Position numbers and translations under genes: made by a program
The notes under the pieces: model-generated
Databases searched by the model: none
Seen by the model: only the letters and a program-made list of their open reading frames with translations
What the model was told of the DNA's origin: nothing
NCBI RefSeq assembly: GCF_014697625.1
Contig: NZ_JACJSG010000004.1
Location: 162,707 to 226,706, forward strand
Origin: Anabaena azotica FACHB-119
GTDB lineage: Bacteria > Cyanobacteriota > Cyanobacteriia > Cyanobacteriales > Nostocaceae
DNA: 64,000 nucleotides
Direction: 5' to 3'
Shown: one piece after another, positions 44,600 to 53,905 of the stretch
How the letters are laid out: the number at the start of each line of letters is the position of its first letter
How positions within the stretch are numbered: position 1 is the first letter of the stretch

Positions 44600-46795
44600 C
44601 TATAAACTCTCCACAATATTCAACACCTCCGCCGCCGACTGATATCTTTGTGTAAAGTCAAGATGCACCATCTTATTTACCACTTTGGTTAAAGCCTCCG
44701 TAGTATCTGCTAGTTCCCACCAATATTTCCAAATCTGTTCCCCATCCGCAGTGATAGGAATAATTACCACACCTGTATCTACATCTCTGCGGAAAATTTT
44801 AGGATTAACTCCAGTAAAAGCTTGTATCACAACTATTCCCAAAGCATAAATATCACTGTTGAGTCTGGGTACACCACTCATTTGTTCACCAGGTGCATAA
44901 GCAGGAGTTCCCACAGCAATTGTCTGGCTTTCTTGTTCCGGGGACTGCGTTTGTGGTTGGACTTGTTTCACCGCACCAAAGTCAATTAACACCAGGTGTC
45001 CATCTGCTTTACGTCTCATCAAGTTGTTAGGTTTAACATCTCGGTGAATTACACCATAACTGTGAACAAAAACCAAAACTTGTAAGACTTCCTTCAGTAT
45101 ACTCATCACTTCACCCCGTGAACGAGGTACTCCGGGAGTTAATTCGTCAGATAAAGGATGACCAGCAATATATTCTTGCACTAAATAAAATAGCTGATCT
45201 TCTTCAAAAAACGCTAGTAAGTATGGTACTTGTGGGTGTTTACCTAAAGTTTCCAGAATATATGCTTCATTATTAAATAAGCGTCTCAACACGCTCAGAT
45301 ATTGAGCGTCTTGGCTGGCTGGTCGCATCTGTTTAACAACGCATACAGGACTTCCCGGTCGTTGAATATCTTCAGCTATGTAAGTATCACTAAATCCGCC
45401 ACTACCCAAATTTTCAGTAATCTTGTAACGTTTTTTAAGTATTGTATTTACCTGAAGCTTTTGCCCCATAGGATAAACTGTGGGAGCAATGGTGATTCCC
45501 TGAGTTTGCATGATCGGGTTTTGTGATGCGTATGCTTGCAACTGTGCAATTAAATCTTTTTGCTCTTGCACTCTTTGCAGGATTTTCTCTTTTTCTTGCT
45601 GACTCGCATAGGCGCTATAAGCTAGGACACTACCAGCAGCAACTACTAAACCCAGTGCGGGAGAAATGACTGGAAACCATCCAGCTTGGGTGAAAATAAG
45701 ATAATTACTGCCAAATAAGGCTGCTAAAGATCCAGCTTCTGCTAGTCCTAAACCTAATGGATGGCGGATACGCCATGCTAAAAACCCGCCAACTACACAC
45801 CACCCGCCTATCCAAAGCACTTCACCCCACGCAGGTAGAAACCAAAACAGACGCTGGTTATTCAATACTATACCGAGAATTTGGCTGATGATTTGGGCAT
45901 GAATTTCTACTCCTGCCATCCTACCAGTATCATCAGCTTTACCAGTAGTAAAAGGTGTGTTAAAAATATCTTTTAAGCTTGGTGCTGTAGAACCAATGAG
46001 AACTACACGGTCTTTAATTAAATCGGGTTTTACCTTACCTGAGAGTACATCTGTGACCGTAACTTGTTGGGCAATCTGACGCGGAGAACGATAATTTAAT
46101 AAAATTTGGTAGCCTTGAGTATCGGCATTTTCATAACCACCAGAGTGACTTTGCAGAGGTTTAAAGACCACATTGCGTATTTGCAGTTCCTTTTTGGCGG
46201 TTAATTGCGGTTGAATACCGCCTACTTCTAAATATTTCAGAGCTAATTGCCAACTCAGGGAATAGGGACTTTGGCAAATTTCCGACTCAGATACATTAAC
46301 TGATATCAGATTACGGCGGATCGAACCATCAGTGTCTTCAACAATATCACTAAATCCTACTCGTTCTGGTTCTACTCCCTTGGGAGGTGCAACACCAGCA
46401 TTTTTAGCATCTGCGTGTTTACACACAGGTATAATCAAATCACTTTGTTGAATGTGTTGTAGCAGTTTTTCGTGACCGGGTTGTACGGGTAAGTCGCGGT
46501 AAATATCTAACCCAATAGCGCGGGGTTCTGATTCTTCTAGTTTACCTAACAGTCGGTCTAACACTTCTCCAGGTATAGGCCAAGTCCATTTTTGCAAATC
46601 CTCTTCGGTGACAGCGACAATTAATAGACGCGGATCTGTCCCCTCATCGCCGCGTATTTGCATCATCTGGTCATAGACCCTCAATTCTAGAGGCTCTAGT
46701 ACTTGCAGCTTTTGCAGTCCTAGCATGAAAATTGTGGCGATCGCGCTAGAAATAATCACTGGCTGCTTGAATATTTTCTGAAAATTCTCCAACAT
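44600..46795 (-). CDS. CHASE2-domain serine/threonine protein kinase
   Basis: A 731-residue membrane protein. An N-terminal membrane helix is followed by an external CHASE2 sensor domain (about 35-310; LRVYDQMMQIRGDE, PRAIGLDIYRDLPVQPG, VLIGSTAPSLKDIFNTP), three membrane segments (about 315-390) and a cytoplasmic Hanks-type kinase (about 450-731). The kinase has GSGGFSDTYIAED, a VVKQM lysine, HRDVKPNN and IDFGAVKQ, so it appears active. It likely phosphorylates proteins in response to an outside signal; FHA-domain proteins nearby are candidates. Confidence 0.92.
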   Translation of the reverse strand: MLENFQKIFKQPVIISSAIATIFMLGLQKLQVLEPLELRVYDQMMQIRGDEGTDPRLLIVAVTEEDLQKWTWPIPGEVLDRLLGKLEESEPRAIGLDIYRDLPVQPGHEKLLQHIQQSDLIIPVCKHADAKNAGVAPPKGVEPERVGFSDIVEDTDGSIRRNLISVNVSESEICQSPYSLSWQLALKYLEVGGIQPQLTAKKELQIRNVVFKPLQSHSGGYENADTQGYQILLNYRSPRQIAQQVTVTDVLSGKVKPDLIKDRVVLIGSTAPSLKDIFNTPFTTGKADDTGRMAGVEIHAQIISQILGIVLNNQRLFWFLPAWGEVLWIGGWCVVGGFLAWRIRHPLGLGLAEAGSLAALFGSNYLIFTQAGWFPVISPALGLVVAAGSVLAYSAYASQQEKEKILQRVQEQKDLIAQLQAYASQNPIMQTQGITIAPTVYPMGQKLQVNTILKKRYKITENLGSGGFSDTYIAEDIQRPGSPVCVVKQMRPASQDAQYLSVLRRLFNNEAYILETLGKHPQVPYLLAFFEEDQLFYLVQEYIAGHPLSDELTPGVPRSRGEVMSILKEVLQVLVFVHSYGVIHRDVKPNNLMRRKADGHLVLIDFGAVKQVQPQTQSPEQESQTIAVGTPAYAPGEQMSGVPRLNSDIYALGIVVIQAFTGVNPKIFRRDVDTGVVIIPITADGEQIWKYWWELADTTEALTKVVNKMVHLDFTQRYQSAAEVLNIVESL

Positions 46796-47457
46796 TTCTC
46801 TAGTATTTTATTTAATAAAATTTAAGTATTTATCATCCTATTTGATGTTATACATATGACTTGATGATATTTACAATTTTTATAATTAGGTACTGTATAT
46901 TTTTATATATTTTTTTGAATATATTCGGTTTCTAGCAGCAAATACTGTTGTCTTTGTAACTTATCATAATTATACTGGCAATACCAATTGTGGTTCCCTT
47001 TTCAACTGAGTAAAATTAATTACCAATTAGCAAAAGAACAATTTAGTTTTTTTGCTGGAAATTGAGCAATATCGTGAAATTTTCGCTAACAGCCGCCGTG
47101 AATCTCAGTGACAATAATTTTTAGTTACGTCAAAACTAATCACAGCGATCGCTGAATTAGCGCCCATGTTTGTAGTGGCGATGCTTTAGCAACCAGCAGA
47201 TAGAATTGGCTGTCAGTTATCTTTCTTTACATAAGTAAACGGTCGAAAATAAATCAAACTATGTTAATTCATGTAAAGTTATCACAATTGGGTTTGTAGT
47301 CAGGACTAAAGTCCTGACTACAAACCTTGATTTATTTAGTCCGTCCTACATAATCAATTTTGATGATGACAACTTATTGAGCATATTTGGCAGCGTTGGT
47401 TCATAGTATTGAGCAGTAGAAGTCAAGAATTCCTTAGTAATCAGAGGTTGCAGGGCT
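46796..47457. other. intergenic region of about 660 bp
   Basis: AT-rich and without a gene; the divergent promoters of the CHASE2 kinase and the histidine kinase must lie here. It contains a 36-nt palindrome at 47291-47326. Confidence 0.6.
47291..47326. repeat. 36-nt perfect palindrome
   Basis: GGTTTGTAGTCAGGACT-AA-AGTCCTGACTACAAACC: 17-bp arms with a 2-nt loop. The centre, AGGACTAAAGTCCT, is also present at 20243-20256, so they belong to the same repeat family. Confidence 0.85.
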
Positions 47458-48573
47458 ATGAGCAGAGAGCATATTTTACAACAAAAAGGAATGAGAATTC
47501 ATGATTTAAACCCATCAAACATTCAAACATATTGTCAATTACAGTCTGAACAATTAACAAATCAATGTCCTATCTTATTCGCTCGGATTGTCTATTATGA
47601 TTGTTTCGCTAAAAAACACCAAGAAGTAATTAAATATGCAGCAAACCAAGCACCATTATCCCGCCACACTCTCTCATACTTGCGCTCAGAATCATGGTTA
47701 GTAGATTTTCCTCCAGTAGGGGAAATATATGAGTTCCCCATGCAGTATCCTGGTTTTGCATATATTTGTCCCACAGGTTATAGGCAACAAAAACCAGAAT
47801 ATATCCAGATAATTGCAGACCAACCTATTTCTCAAAATGTACGAGAGTACGTCCAAAAATCCGCCATTCTCCTCAGCAATTACGCCGACATATATTTAAA
47901 CTATGGTAGGCAGAAATCAGAAATCCAACTTTTAGAACAAGTACTACATAGAGTGGGACATCAACTGCGGAGCTATTTAGCCTTGGTAGGGTTGTATGCT
48001 CATAATTTATGTTTCAGCTTAAAACAAAGCCCTGAATATGAACAAGCAACTATCATTCGTGACAGCATTGAAGATATAGATAATAATCTTACCCAACTGA
48101 TCAATTGTGGTCAAGGTGAGAAATTAAAAGTCACACCACAAGATTTAAGAAACTTAGTGGTAGAAACTATTAACACCCTACAGCCATTACTTAATGAAAA
48201 GCAGGCGAAGATATCAATTCCCGAAACTTCTACGACTTTGTTAATTGATTATTTACAACTCAAACAAGTCTTTAACAATATACTGAGTAATGCTGTTTAT
48301 TTTAGCCCCCAATCTGGCACAATTACCTGTAGCTGGCAGATTTTCCAAACAGAAGTGCTAATTAAAATTTCCGATCAAGGTCAAGGACTCTCTCCAGAAG
48401 ATATGCAGAAAATATTTACACCTTTTTACACCCGCCGACCTGGAGGTACAGGACTAGGTTTAACCATTGCCAAAAAAATTATTCTAGACCATCACGGAAA
48501 CTTGTGGGCGCAAAGTGTAGCAGAAGGTGGAGCGCAATTTTGTATAATTTTGCCTCGCACCCCCAATATCTAG
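47458..48573 (+). CDS. sensor histidine kinase
   Basis: A 371-residue soluble kinase. The N-terminal half (about 1-160) is a sensor-like region I cannot place. It is followed by an H-box (RVGHQLRSYLALVG, phospho-His near 167) and a HATPase domain with N-box LKQVFNNILSNAVYFSP, G1 ISDQGQGLSPED and G2 GGTGLGLTIAKK. It is directly followed, 11 bp later, by a response regulator gene, so they form a two-component pair. Confidence 0.9.
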   Translation: MSREHILQQKGMRIHDLNPSNIQTYCQLQSEQLTNQCPILFARIVYYDCFAKKHQEVIKYAANQAPLSRHTLSYLRSESWLVDFPPVGEIYEFPMQYPGFAYICPTGYRQQKPEYIQIIADQPISQNVREYVQKSAILLSNYADIYLNYGRQKSEIQLLEQVLHRVGHQLRSYLALVGLYAHNLCFSLKQSPEYEQATIIRDSIEDIDNNLTQLINCGQGEKLKVTPQDLRNLVVETINTLQPLLNEKQAKISIPETSTTLLIDYLQLKQVFNNILSNAVYFSPQSGTITCSWQIFQTEVLIKISDQGQGLSPEDMQKIFTPFYTRRPGGTGLGLTIAKKIILDHHGNLWAQSVAEGGAQFCIILPRTPNI

Positions 48574-48584
48574 GAGTGTCAAAG

Positions 48585-49262
48585 ATGGCTAATGACAATT
48601 CTTTGACGGTTTTGTTGGTAGAAGATAACGAACGCTTTCGCCAAGGCTTGCGGACTCTGTTAAGTTTTTATAACGGTAATGGTTCATCAGTTTTAGAAGT
48701 AGTGGGTGAGGCTAACTGTTTAGACCAAGTATTAAAGTTGACAAAAGACAAATCACCAGATTTAATTTTATTGGATTTGCAACTAGTTGGTACTGATGGG
48801 ATTACAGTTTTAGTTTCTCTCAAACAAATTAACTATGCTGGTAAAGTGTTAGTTTTATCTGCTCATCAAGAAGACGAATGGATTTTTCGCGCTATGCAGG
48901 CGGGAGCATCTGGTTACGTCTTTAAAAACCATTTGGGGACTCAACTGTGTGAAGCCATCAACACTGTAACTAATTCAGAAATTTATCTACCTTCAGAAGT
49001 TGCTAGTCGCTTTTTCCGGTTTTTTCAAGCATATTCAGACTCTTGTTTGCGTGCTTGTTATGAGCGGAACTTAACAGACAGAGAGCAAGAGGTTTTATAC
49101 TGGTTAACTCAAGGTGCTTCTAATGAAGAAATAGCCAAGCATTTATATGTGACGGCTGCGACTGTTAAGGCTCATCTTACCAGTATTTTTGATAAATTAA
49201 AAGTTAATAGTCGGAGTCAAGCTATTGTGACTGCTTTAAAGCTAGGACTCGTGAAAGCTTAA
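48585..49262 (+). CDS. NarL/LuxR-family response regulator
   Basis: A 225-residue DNA-binding regulator: receiver domain with VLLVEDNERFRQG, phospho-Asp in DLILLDLQL and Lys near VFKN; C-terminal LuxR HTH with LTDREQEVLYWLTQGASNEE and TVKAHLTSIFDKLKV. The start at 48585 (AGGAGTG before it) is preferred to an in-frame start inside the kinase gene. Partner of the histidine kinase upstream. Confidence 0.93.
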   Translation: MANDNSLTVLLVEDNERFRQGLRTLLSFYNGNGSSVLEVVGEANCLDQVLKLTKDKSPDLILLDLQLVGTDGITVLVSLKQINYAGKVLVLSAHQEDEWIFRAMQAGASGYVFKNHLGTQLCEAINTVTNSEIYLPSEVASRFFRFFQAYSDSCLRACYERNLTDREQEVLYWLTQGASNEEIAKHLYVTAATVKAHLTSIFDKLKVNSRSQAIVTALKLGLVKA

Positions 49263-49305
49263 GCACGACGTTATGATCAATATAATTTGGCAGAATACTT
49301 AATTT

Positions 49306-51429
49306 ATGACCTCATTTGGTGCATTTTATCGAGAATATTCCTGTGCTTATAATAATCCTTTAAGTTGCGATCGCCCATTAGAAACGGCACAAGAACTCAA
49401 AGGTGCTAAATTCTGTTTAGAATGCGGCTTTCCCGCCACCTTACCCGAACAAGCCGAGATTAAAGGTAACTGGGGGACTTATCAGGTAAATAATTATTTA
49501 GGAGTGCGGGGTTATGGACGCTTATATGCAGGTGTGCAAATTAAGGATAAACAGCCTGTAGAGATTAAAGAATATCTCCTCCCCAACCGTTGTTTTAACG
49601 AACAAGAGAGTTCGCAGCGTAAACAAGTTTTTCAACGTGTAGGCGGAATCAAGTTAGCAGATAGCAGAGTCCAGAATTTTCGGTTGGTGAATATTATAGA
49701 AGCGATCGCCGATGAAAAAGCTGATCGCTGTTATTTAATTAGTCAAAAAATAGAAGCGTCCCAAACACTCAGCCAGTATCTGACAGAAAAGGGTAAAATG
49801 ACAGCCTCTCAAGTCAGAGAGGTCTTAAATCAAACTCTACAAACCTTAGAATTTCTCCACAGTCAAAAATTGCGTTTTCCCTCCAACCAAGTGCAGGAAG
49901 GAATCGCTCATGGTAATCTTCATCTTAATAGTATTTTAATTAAACTTGCTACTAATCAACAGTTTTATATATATCTTAGTGATTTAGCAGTTTGGGAAAA
50001 CCTATTTATTCCCCCAGCTATTACTCAACCAGCACCTGCTCAAAGAGAAAAAGATTTAGAAGCATTAGGCTTAGTAGCTTTTTATCTACTAGCAGGACGT
50101 ACTGTAGACTATTCTAATCAGCCTCTAGACCCCAGAGACAGTCAACAATGGTCTACTACAGATAGCCATTTAAAACAGTTCATTCAGAGATTGATGGGTT
50201 TAGCTACACCTTTTACCAGTGCAGAAGCGGCTCGTCAAGCACTCATCCAATTACCTAAAGAGGGTCAGGGAAATAATTTATCACAATCGGCTGAAGATGA
50301 ATCAACTAACCAGAAATTTAAGCAACGTTTAATTTGGTTATTAATTCTCGTCTTCTTATTATTAGCTGGGGGAATTGCTTATTATTTTTTCCGCAATACA
50401 GGAGATGATAATAATAGATATATAAAATGGAACAGTCTCTTGGGGAGATTTTCAGATGTGCCGAATGTCCCACCGGGTAGATTTAATTATACAGGAGAAA
50501 CTGTCGGCACATGGACGGTGATTATTAAACAGCAAGTTGATAACGCTGTTTTAGAAAATATCTTAACTAACCCAGTCCCTAACGCCCAATCAATTTTTCA
50601 ATATACCCCGGTCACATCAAATTTACCAAATCCAGTTAGACCGATAGCAGAAGTGAAAACAGGTGCGACAAACTTTGGAATTACAAGTTTGACTAATAAT
50701 ATTTCCGATGAATTAGATCAGAAACCTGTTGCTTATGATGGATTACTAGTCTATGTTGAATTTAGTAAAAGAGATGTCAATTTAGCAAGTGCGTTAGATG
50801 GGAAGATTACTCTTGAGCAGTTACGTCAAATTTATACAGGAAAAATTACAAATTGGCAACAAATCAACAGTAAGTTACCAAATGTAAACATTATACCTTA
50901 TAAGCCGACTGAACCGGAAGCAATCAATAAATTTCAAGAAATCGTTCTCAAAAATGACCCGCAAGATATAGCCTTATTTACCAACGTACCTTCCCTGGAT
51001 ACTACCAGCACGCAAAACCAAATTCGTGAGCAAATTCTCAACACCAAAAAAAGTGGCATTATTGCTTTTGGTATTCTGAGTAAAACTAAAGGTCAATGCA
51101 CTGGTTATCCCTTAGCCATCGCTAATGGTAACAGCACAGCTATTCAACCCTTGTTTCAAAAGCGCGATCGCCGTCCTATCAACACCTCAGATGACCTATG
51201 CCAGCATGATGACTACTTTTTTGATGTAGATACTTTTAAAACGTACCCTTTGGGATACCCTATATTTGTAGTTTATCCCAGAAACAACAGCCTGCCACCA
51301 GCCGGCTTGACATTTTCTCAGATACTAACTACTCGTCAGGGTCAGTGTTTACTTAATAAAGTAGGTCTTGTCCCTTTACAACCTATACCTAATGCTATAA
51401 ATAATTATGCCTGCCAATCGCTGCCCTAA
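49306..51429 (+). CDS. pseudokinase fused to a PstS-like binding domain
   Basis: A 707-residue protein. A Cys-containing N-terminus (CAYNNPLSCDRPL...FCLECGFP, possible zinc binding) leads to a kinase-like domain at about 60-320 in which key residues are lost: the catalytic loop is IAHGNLHLNSILIK instead of HRDLKxxN, and YLSDLAV replaces DFG. After a membrane helix (near 345-365; LLILVFLLLAGGIAYYFF), the external C-terminal half (about 380-707) resembles phosphate/PstS-type binding proteins (LEQLRQIYTGKITNWQQINS). It overlaps the next gene by 23 bp. It probably senses a ligand outside and relays it through the pseudokinase. Confidence 0.8.
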   Translation: MTSFGAFYREYSCAYNNPLSCDRPLETAQELKGAKFCLECGFPATLPEQAEIKGNWGTYQVNNYLGVRGYGRLYAGVQIKDKQPVEIKEYLLPNRCFNEQESSQRKQVFQRVGGIKLADSRVQNFRLVNIIEAIADEKADRCYLISQKIEASQTLSQYLTEKGKMTASQVREVLNQTLQTLEFLHSQKLRFPSNQVQEGIAHGNLHLNSILIKLATNQQFYIYLSDLAVWENLFIPPAITQPAPAQREKDLEALGLVAFYLLAGRTVDYSNQPLDPRDSQQWSTTDSHLKQFIQRLMGLATPFTSAEAARQALIQLPKEGQGNNLSQSAEDESTNQKFKQRLIWLLILVFLLLAGGIAYYFFRNTGDDNNRYIKWNSLLGRFSDVPNVPPGRFNYTGETVGTWTVIIKQQVDNAVLENILTNPVPNAQSIFQYTPVTSNLPNPVRPIAEVKTGATNFGITSLTNNISDELDQKPVAYDGLLVYVEFSKRDVNLASALDGKITLEQLRQIYTGKITNWQQINSKLPNVNIIPYKPTEPEAINKFQEIVLKNDPQDIALFTNVPSLDTTSTQNQIREQILNTKKSGIIAFGILSKTKGQCTGYPLAIANGNSTAIQPLFQKRDRRPINTSDDLCQHDDYFFDVDTFKTYPLGYPIFVVYPRNNSLPPAGLTFSQILTTRQGQCLLNKVGLVPLQPIPNAINNYACQSLP

Positions 51430-52093
51430 TCCTAGTTGTGAATATTTTAACCGCACCCTACCCAACAGTGCTAAAGTTTGTCCTTGGTGTTCTACTCCTT
51501 TAGGTAATGTAGTCGCACCTACGCCTACCCCCGCACCCAGTGTACCTAACCCCCCACAACCTATTCCCCAACAATATACCCCACAACAACCAGTACAACC
51601 ACCACAACCTATTCCCCAACAATATACTCCACAACAACCAGTACAACCACCATCCGTTACACCCCAGCCTACTTATCAAACCCCCGTTGAGGATCGCACC
51701 AACTATCAGCCACGTCCACCAGTACAACCAGTACAACCAACCTATAACCCCCAGCCTCCTAGATTACCACTGCTCAAATTGATCCACACTTCAGGGAGGG
51801 AATATCAATGGTCTGGGGAAGCAGGTTTTATTGGTCGTCGCAGTAAAAATATGAATATTCCTCCAGAGATTGACTTGACAGGTATACCAAATGAAGGTAT
51901 AATATCACGCCGTCATGGGCGATTATCTTGGGATTGGTCGCAAAATAGTTACATGATCGTTGACATGAGTACCAATGGTATTTATTTGAATGGAACTGCT
52001 TTGAGTCCAGGTGTGCAGTATCGACTGATGAATGGTGATTTATTGCAGTTTGGTCAGGAAAACTTGGTACGTTTTACGGTGTATGTCATGTAA
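51407..52093 (+). CDS. zinc-ribbon and FHA-domain protein
   Basis: A 228-residue protein. The N-terminus is a short zinc ribbon (CPNPSCEYFNR...VCPWCSTPLG, four Cys). A Pro/Gln-rich linker follows (about 40-125; PQQYTPQQPVQPPQPI repeated), then a C-terminal FHA domain (GFIGRRSKN, IISRRHGRLSW, STNGIYLNG, NGDLLQFG), which would bind phosphothreonine. It overlaps the preceding pseudokinase-fusion gene by 23 bp, implying coupled translation and a shared role in phospho-signalling. Confidence 0.88.
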   Translation: MPANRCPNPSCEYFNRTLPNSAKVCPWCSTPLGNVVAPTPTPAPSVPNPPQPIPQQYTPQQPVQPPQPIPQQYTPQQPVQPPSVTPQPTYQTPVEDRTNYQPRPPVQPVQPTYNPQPPRLPLLKLIHTSGREYQWSGEAGFIGRRSKNMNIPPEIDLTGIPNEGIISRRHGRLSWDWSQNSYMIVDMSTNGIYLNGTALSPGVQYRLMNGDLLQFGQENLVRFTVYVM

Positions 52094-52268
52094 ATAACTG
52101 TTAGGAGTGCGATGGCGTACCCGCCCGCCGGAGGCGATCGCCACTAAAAACCCTGGAACATAAACCCCAAGAATTACGTATTATACTTAGTGGGGGAATG
52201 ACAAAAGTGCAGAGGCCGCAAGCAGCAATATTTGTGTTATCCACAACACTTAATTAATAACAGTAAAT

Positions 52269-53192
52269 ATGTATCTTATGAAACTTCACCTTTGGACAGG
52301 CTGTTTGCTTGCTAGTTTGGCTTGTCTACCCTTAAATTTTGTCAATCAGACTCAGGTATTAGCAGCGAGTCAGGTTGTTGAGATTGCACAAAGCAGTTCG
52401 GCTTACAACCAAGCTATGCGACTTGGTTATACAGCAACCAGACGTAGAAACTATCGCCTGGCGTTGTCATACTTCCAGCAAGCATTGCAACTACGCCCTA
52501 ACGATCAGTATGCCACAAGCGCAATTAGAAATGTCACCGGCTATATGCAGCGCCGCACAAGTTTGATTTCCTTTGTCCCCGGCAGACCTGGTAGATTAAG
52601 AGCTGCGGCATCAAGAGGAAGTTGCTTTATCAATGAAAAGCCAGCTATTCCCCTCATCCCCACCAATAAAGAAGCACAATTAACCACAGCTGCAAATCCC
52701 ACCTTCTATTTCTACCTTCCGCAAACTGCTAAACCAATACACAGTTTGGAATTTATATTGCGGGATAATGACAGTGTTGCACCTTTATATAGAACCACAT
52801 TTCAACCTGTAAAACAAGCAGGTATCGTCAGCGTTGCTATACCTACACAGCAAGCATCATTAAAAACAGGTAAAGCCTATACTTGGACTTTCTCGATGAT
52901 TTGCGATCCTCGTAATCGTGACCAAGATTTATTCCTGAGAGGTAAGATTGAACGTGTGCAAGATGAAAACCTGTCCGAACAGATACAGGAGGCAAAACAG
53001 CCATTAGATCAGGCGGTTATTTATGCAACGGCGGGATTTTGGGAAAATGCTCTCAGTACCCTGGCTAATTTACGCCGTCAAAAACCCAATGACCCGGAAG
53101 TTAATAAATATTGGACAGATTTACTTAACTCAGTAGGTTTGGATGAAGTGACAAATCAGCCGCTTTTACCTTGTTGTGATGCTAGACAGTAA
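52269..53192 (+). CDS. DUF928 family exported protein with TPR-like region
   Basis: A 307-residue protein with a signal peptide (LWTGCLLASLACLPLNFVNQ), a TPR-like helix pair (YRLALSYFQQALQLRPNDQY, residues about 60-85) and a beta-rich DUF928 domain (FYFYLPQTAKPIHSLEFILR to TWTFSMICDPRNRDQDLFLR), ending in another helical repeat. In cyanobacteria DUF928 genes are often near CHASE2 or secretion genes. Function unknown. Confidence 0.75.
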   Translation: MYLMKLHLWTGCLLASLACLPLNFVNQTQVLAASQVVEIAQSSSAYNQAMRLGYTATRRRNYRLALSYFQQALQLRPNDQYATSAIRNVTGYMQRRTSLISFVPGRPGRLRAAASRGSCFINEKPAIPLIPTNKEAQLTTAANPTFYFYLPQTAKPIHSLEFILRDNDSVAPLYRTTFQPVKQAGIVSVAIPTQQASLKTGKAYTWTFSMICDPRNRDQDLFLRGKIERVQDENLSEQIQEAKQPLDQAVIYATAGFWENALSTLANLRRQKPNDPEVNKYWTDLLNSVGLDEVTNQPLLPCCDARQ

Positions 53193-53231
53193 AATATTTA
53201 TTAGTGGCGTGGTAATGGATTTGGAAAAATT

Positions 53232-53291
53232 GAACGCAGATAAACGCAGATAAACGCAGATGAGTAGGGGCGAACAGATGTGCGCCCCTAC
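53232..53291. repeat. AACGCAGATA repeats plus a GC-rich hairpin
   Basis: Three units of AACGCAGATA-type 10-mer (53232-53262), related to the repeat at 24744, then a hairpin GTAGGGGCG...CGCCCCTAC (53264-53291). Confidence 0.7.
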
Positions 53292-53329
53292 AGATAATCG
53301 CTGTGTTGCCAAGATTTTTTGAATCGGTA

Positions 53330-53713
53330 TTATGAGGAAATAGCAGATATTGAATTTTCTGATTCCTGGGTGATTTTGTGGCGCTTGGCGGTGAGGTAAG
53401 ATTGAATCTCTTCAAGTTGCCGCATTTTTTCAGTAATTTGTGCAAGTTTGTAGTCAATAATTTGTAACTTTTGGGCGGTGGGTATAGAACCATTTGCCCA
53501 AGTTTCCATCAGATGCTTTATCTCGTTGAGAGTGAATCCCAAGGATTTACCTAATGTAATCATGGCAAGCCTTTCCACCATTTCTGGAGGAAAATCCATA
53601 TAAGTTCTTGAGCCTGCTTGGCGTTCTTGCGCCTCAATTAATCCCATTTTTTGGTAAAAACGAATTGTATCCTTTGATAAACCTGTTTTTTTAGCTAATT
53701 CTCCAATCAGCAT
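53330..53713 (-). CDS. MerR-family transcriptional regulator
   Basis: A 127-residue regulator: N-terminal winged HTH (MLIGELAKKTGLSKDTIRFY, EAQERQAGSRTYMDF) and a helical dimerisation region (QIIDYKLAQITEKMRQLEEI). No Cys-rich metal site, so it is not a metal sensor; the effector is unknown. It is divergent from the broken dehydrogenase gene, and a typical MerR operator lies between them. Confidence 0.92.
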   Translation of the reverse strand: MLIGELAKKTGLSKDTIRFYQKMGLIEAQERQAGSRTYMDFPPEMVERLAMITLGKSLGFTLNEIKHLMETWANGSIPTAQKLQIIDYKLAQITEKMRQLEEIQSYLTAKRHKITQESENSISAISS

Positions 53714-53742
53714 GGCAGTATCCTAAATCTTGAAAAATCCTC

Positions 53743-53773
53743 TTGACTGTGGAGTATAGTCCATAGTTTAAGC
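53743..53773 (+). promoter_or_regulatory. MerR-type promoter/operator
   Basis: TTGACT (53743) is followed by a 19-nt spacer holding the dyad ACTGTGGA-GTATAG-TCCATAGT and then TTAAGC (a weak -10). The long spacer with a central dyad is the signature of MerR-regulated promoters. It points toward the dehydrogenase gene. Confidence 0.7.
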
Positions 53774-53905
53774 TGCTTGATATTAAATCAGTTATCAGTC
53801 AGCCAAGGCTTATGGTTGGGGCTACGCCTTCCACCAATTGCTGTGATGTTTCACCAACGTATTTAACTGATAACTGTTCACTATTCACTGTTAAAACGAG
53901 GATTA

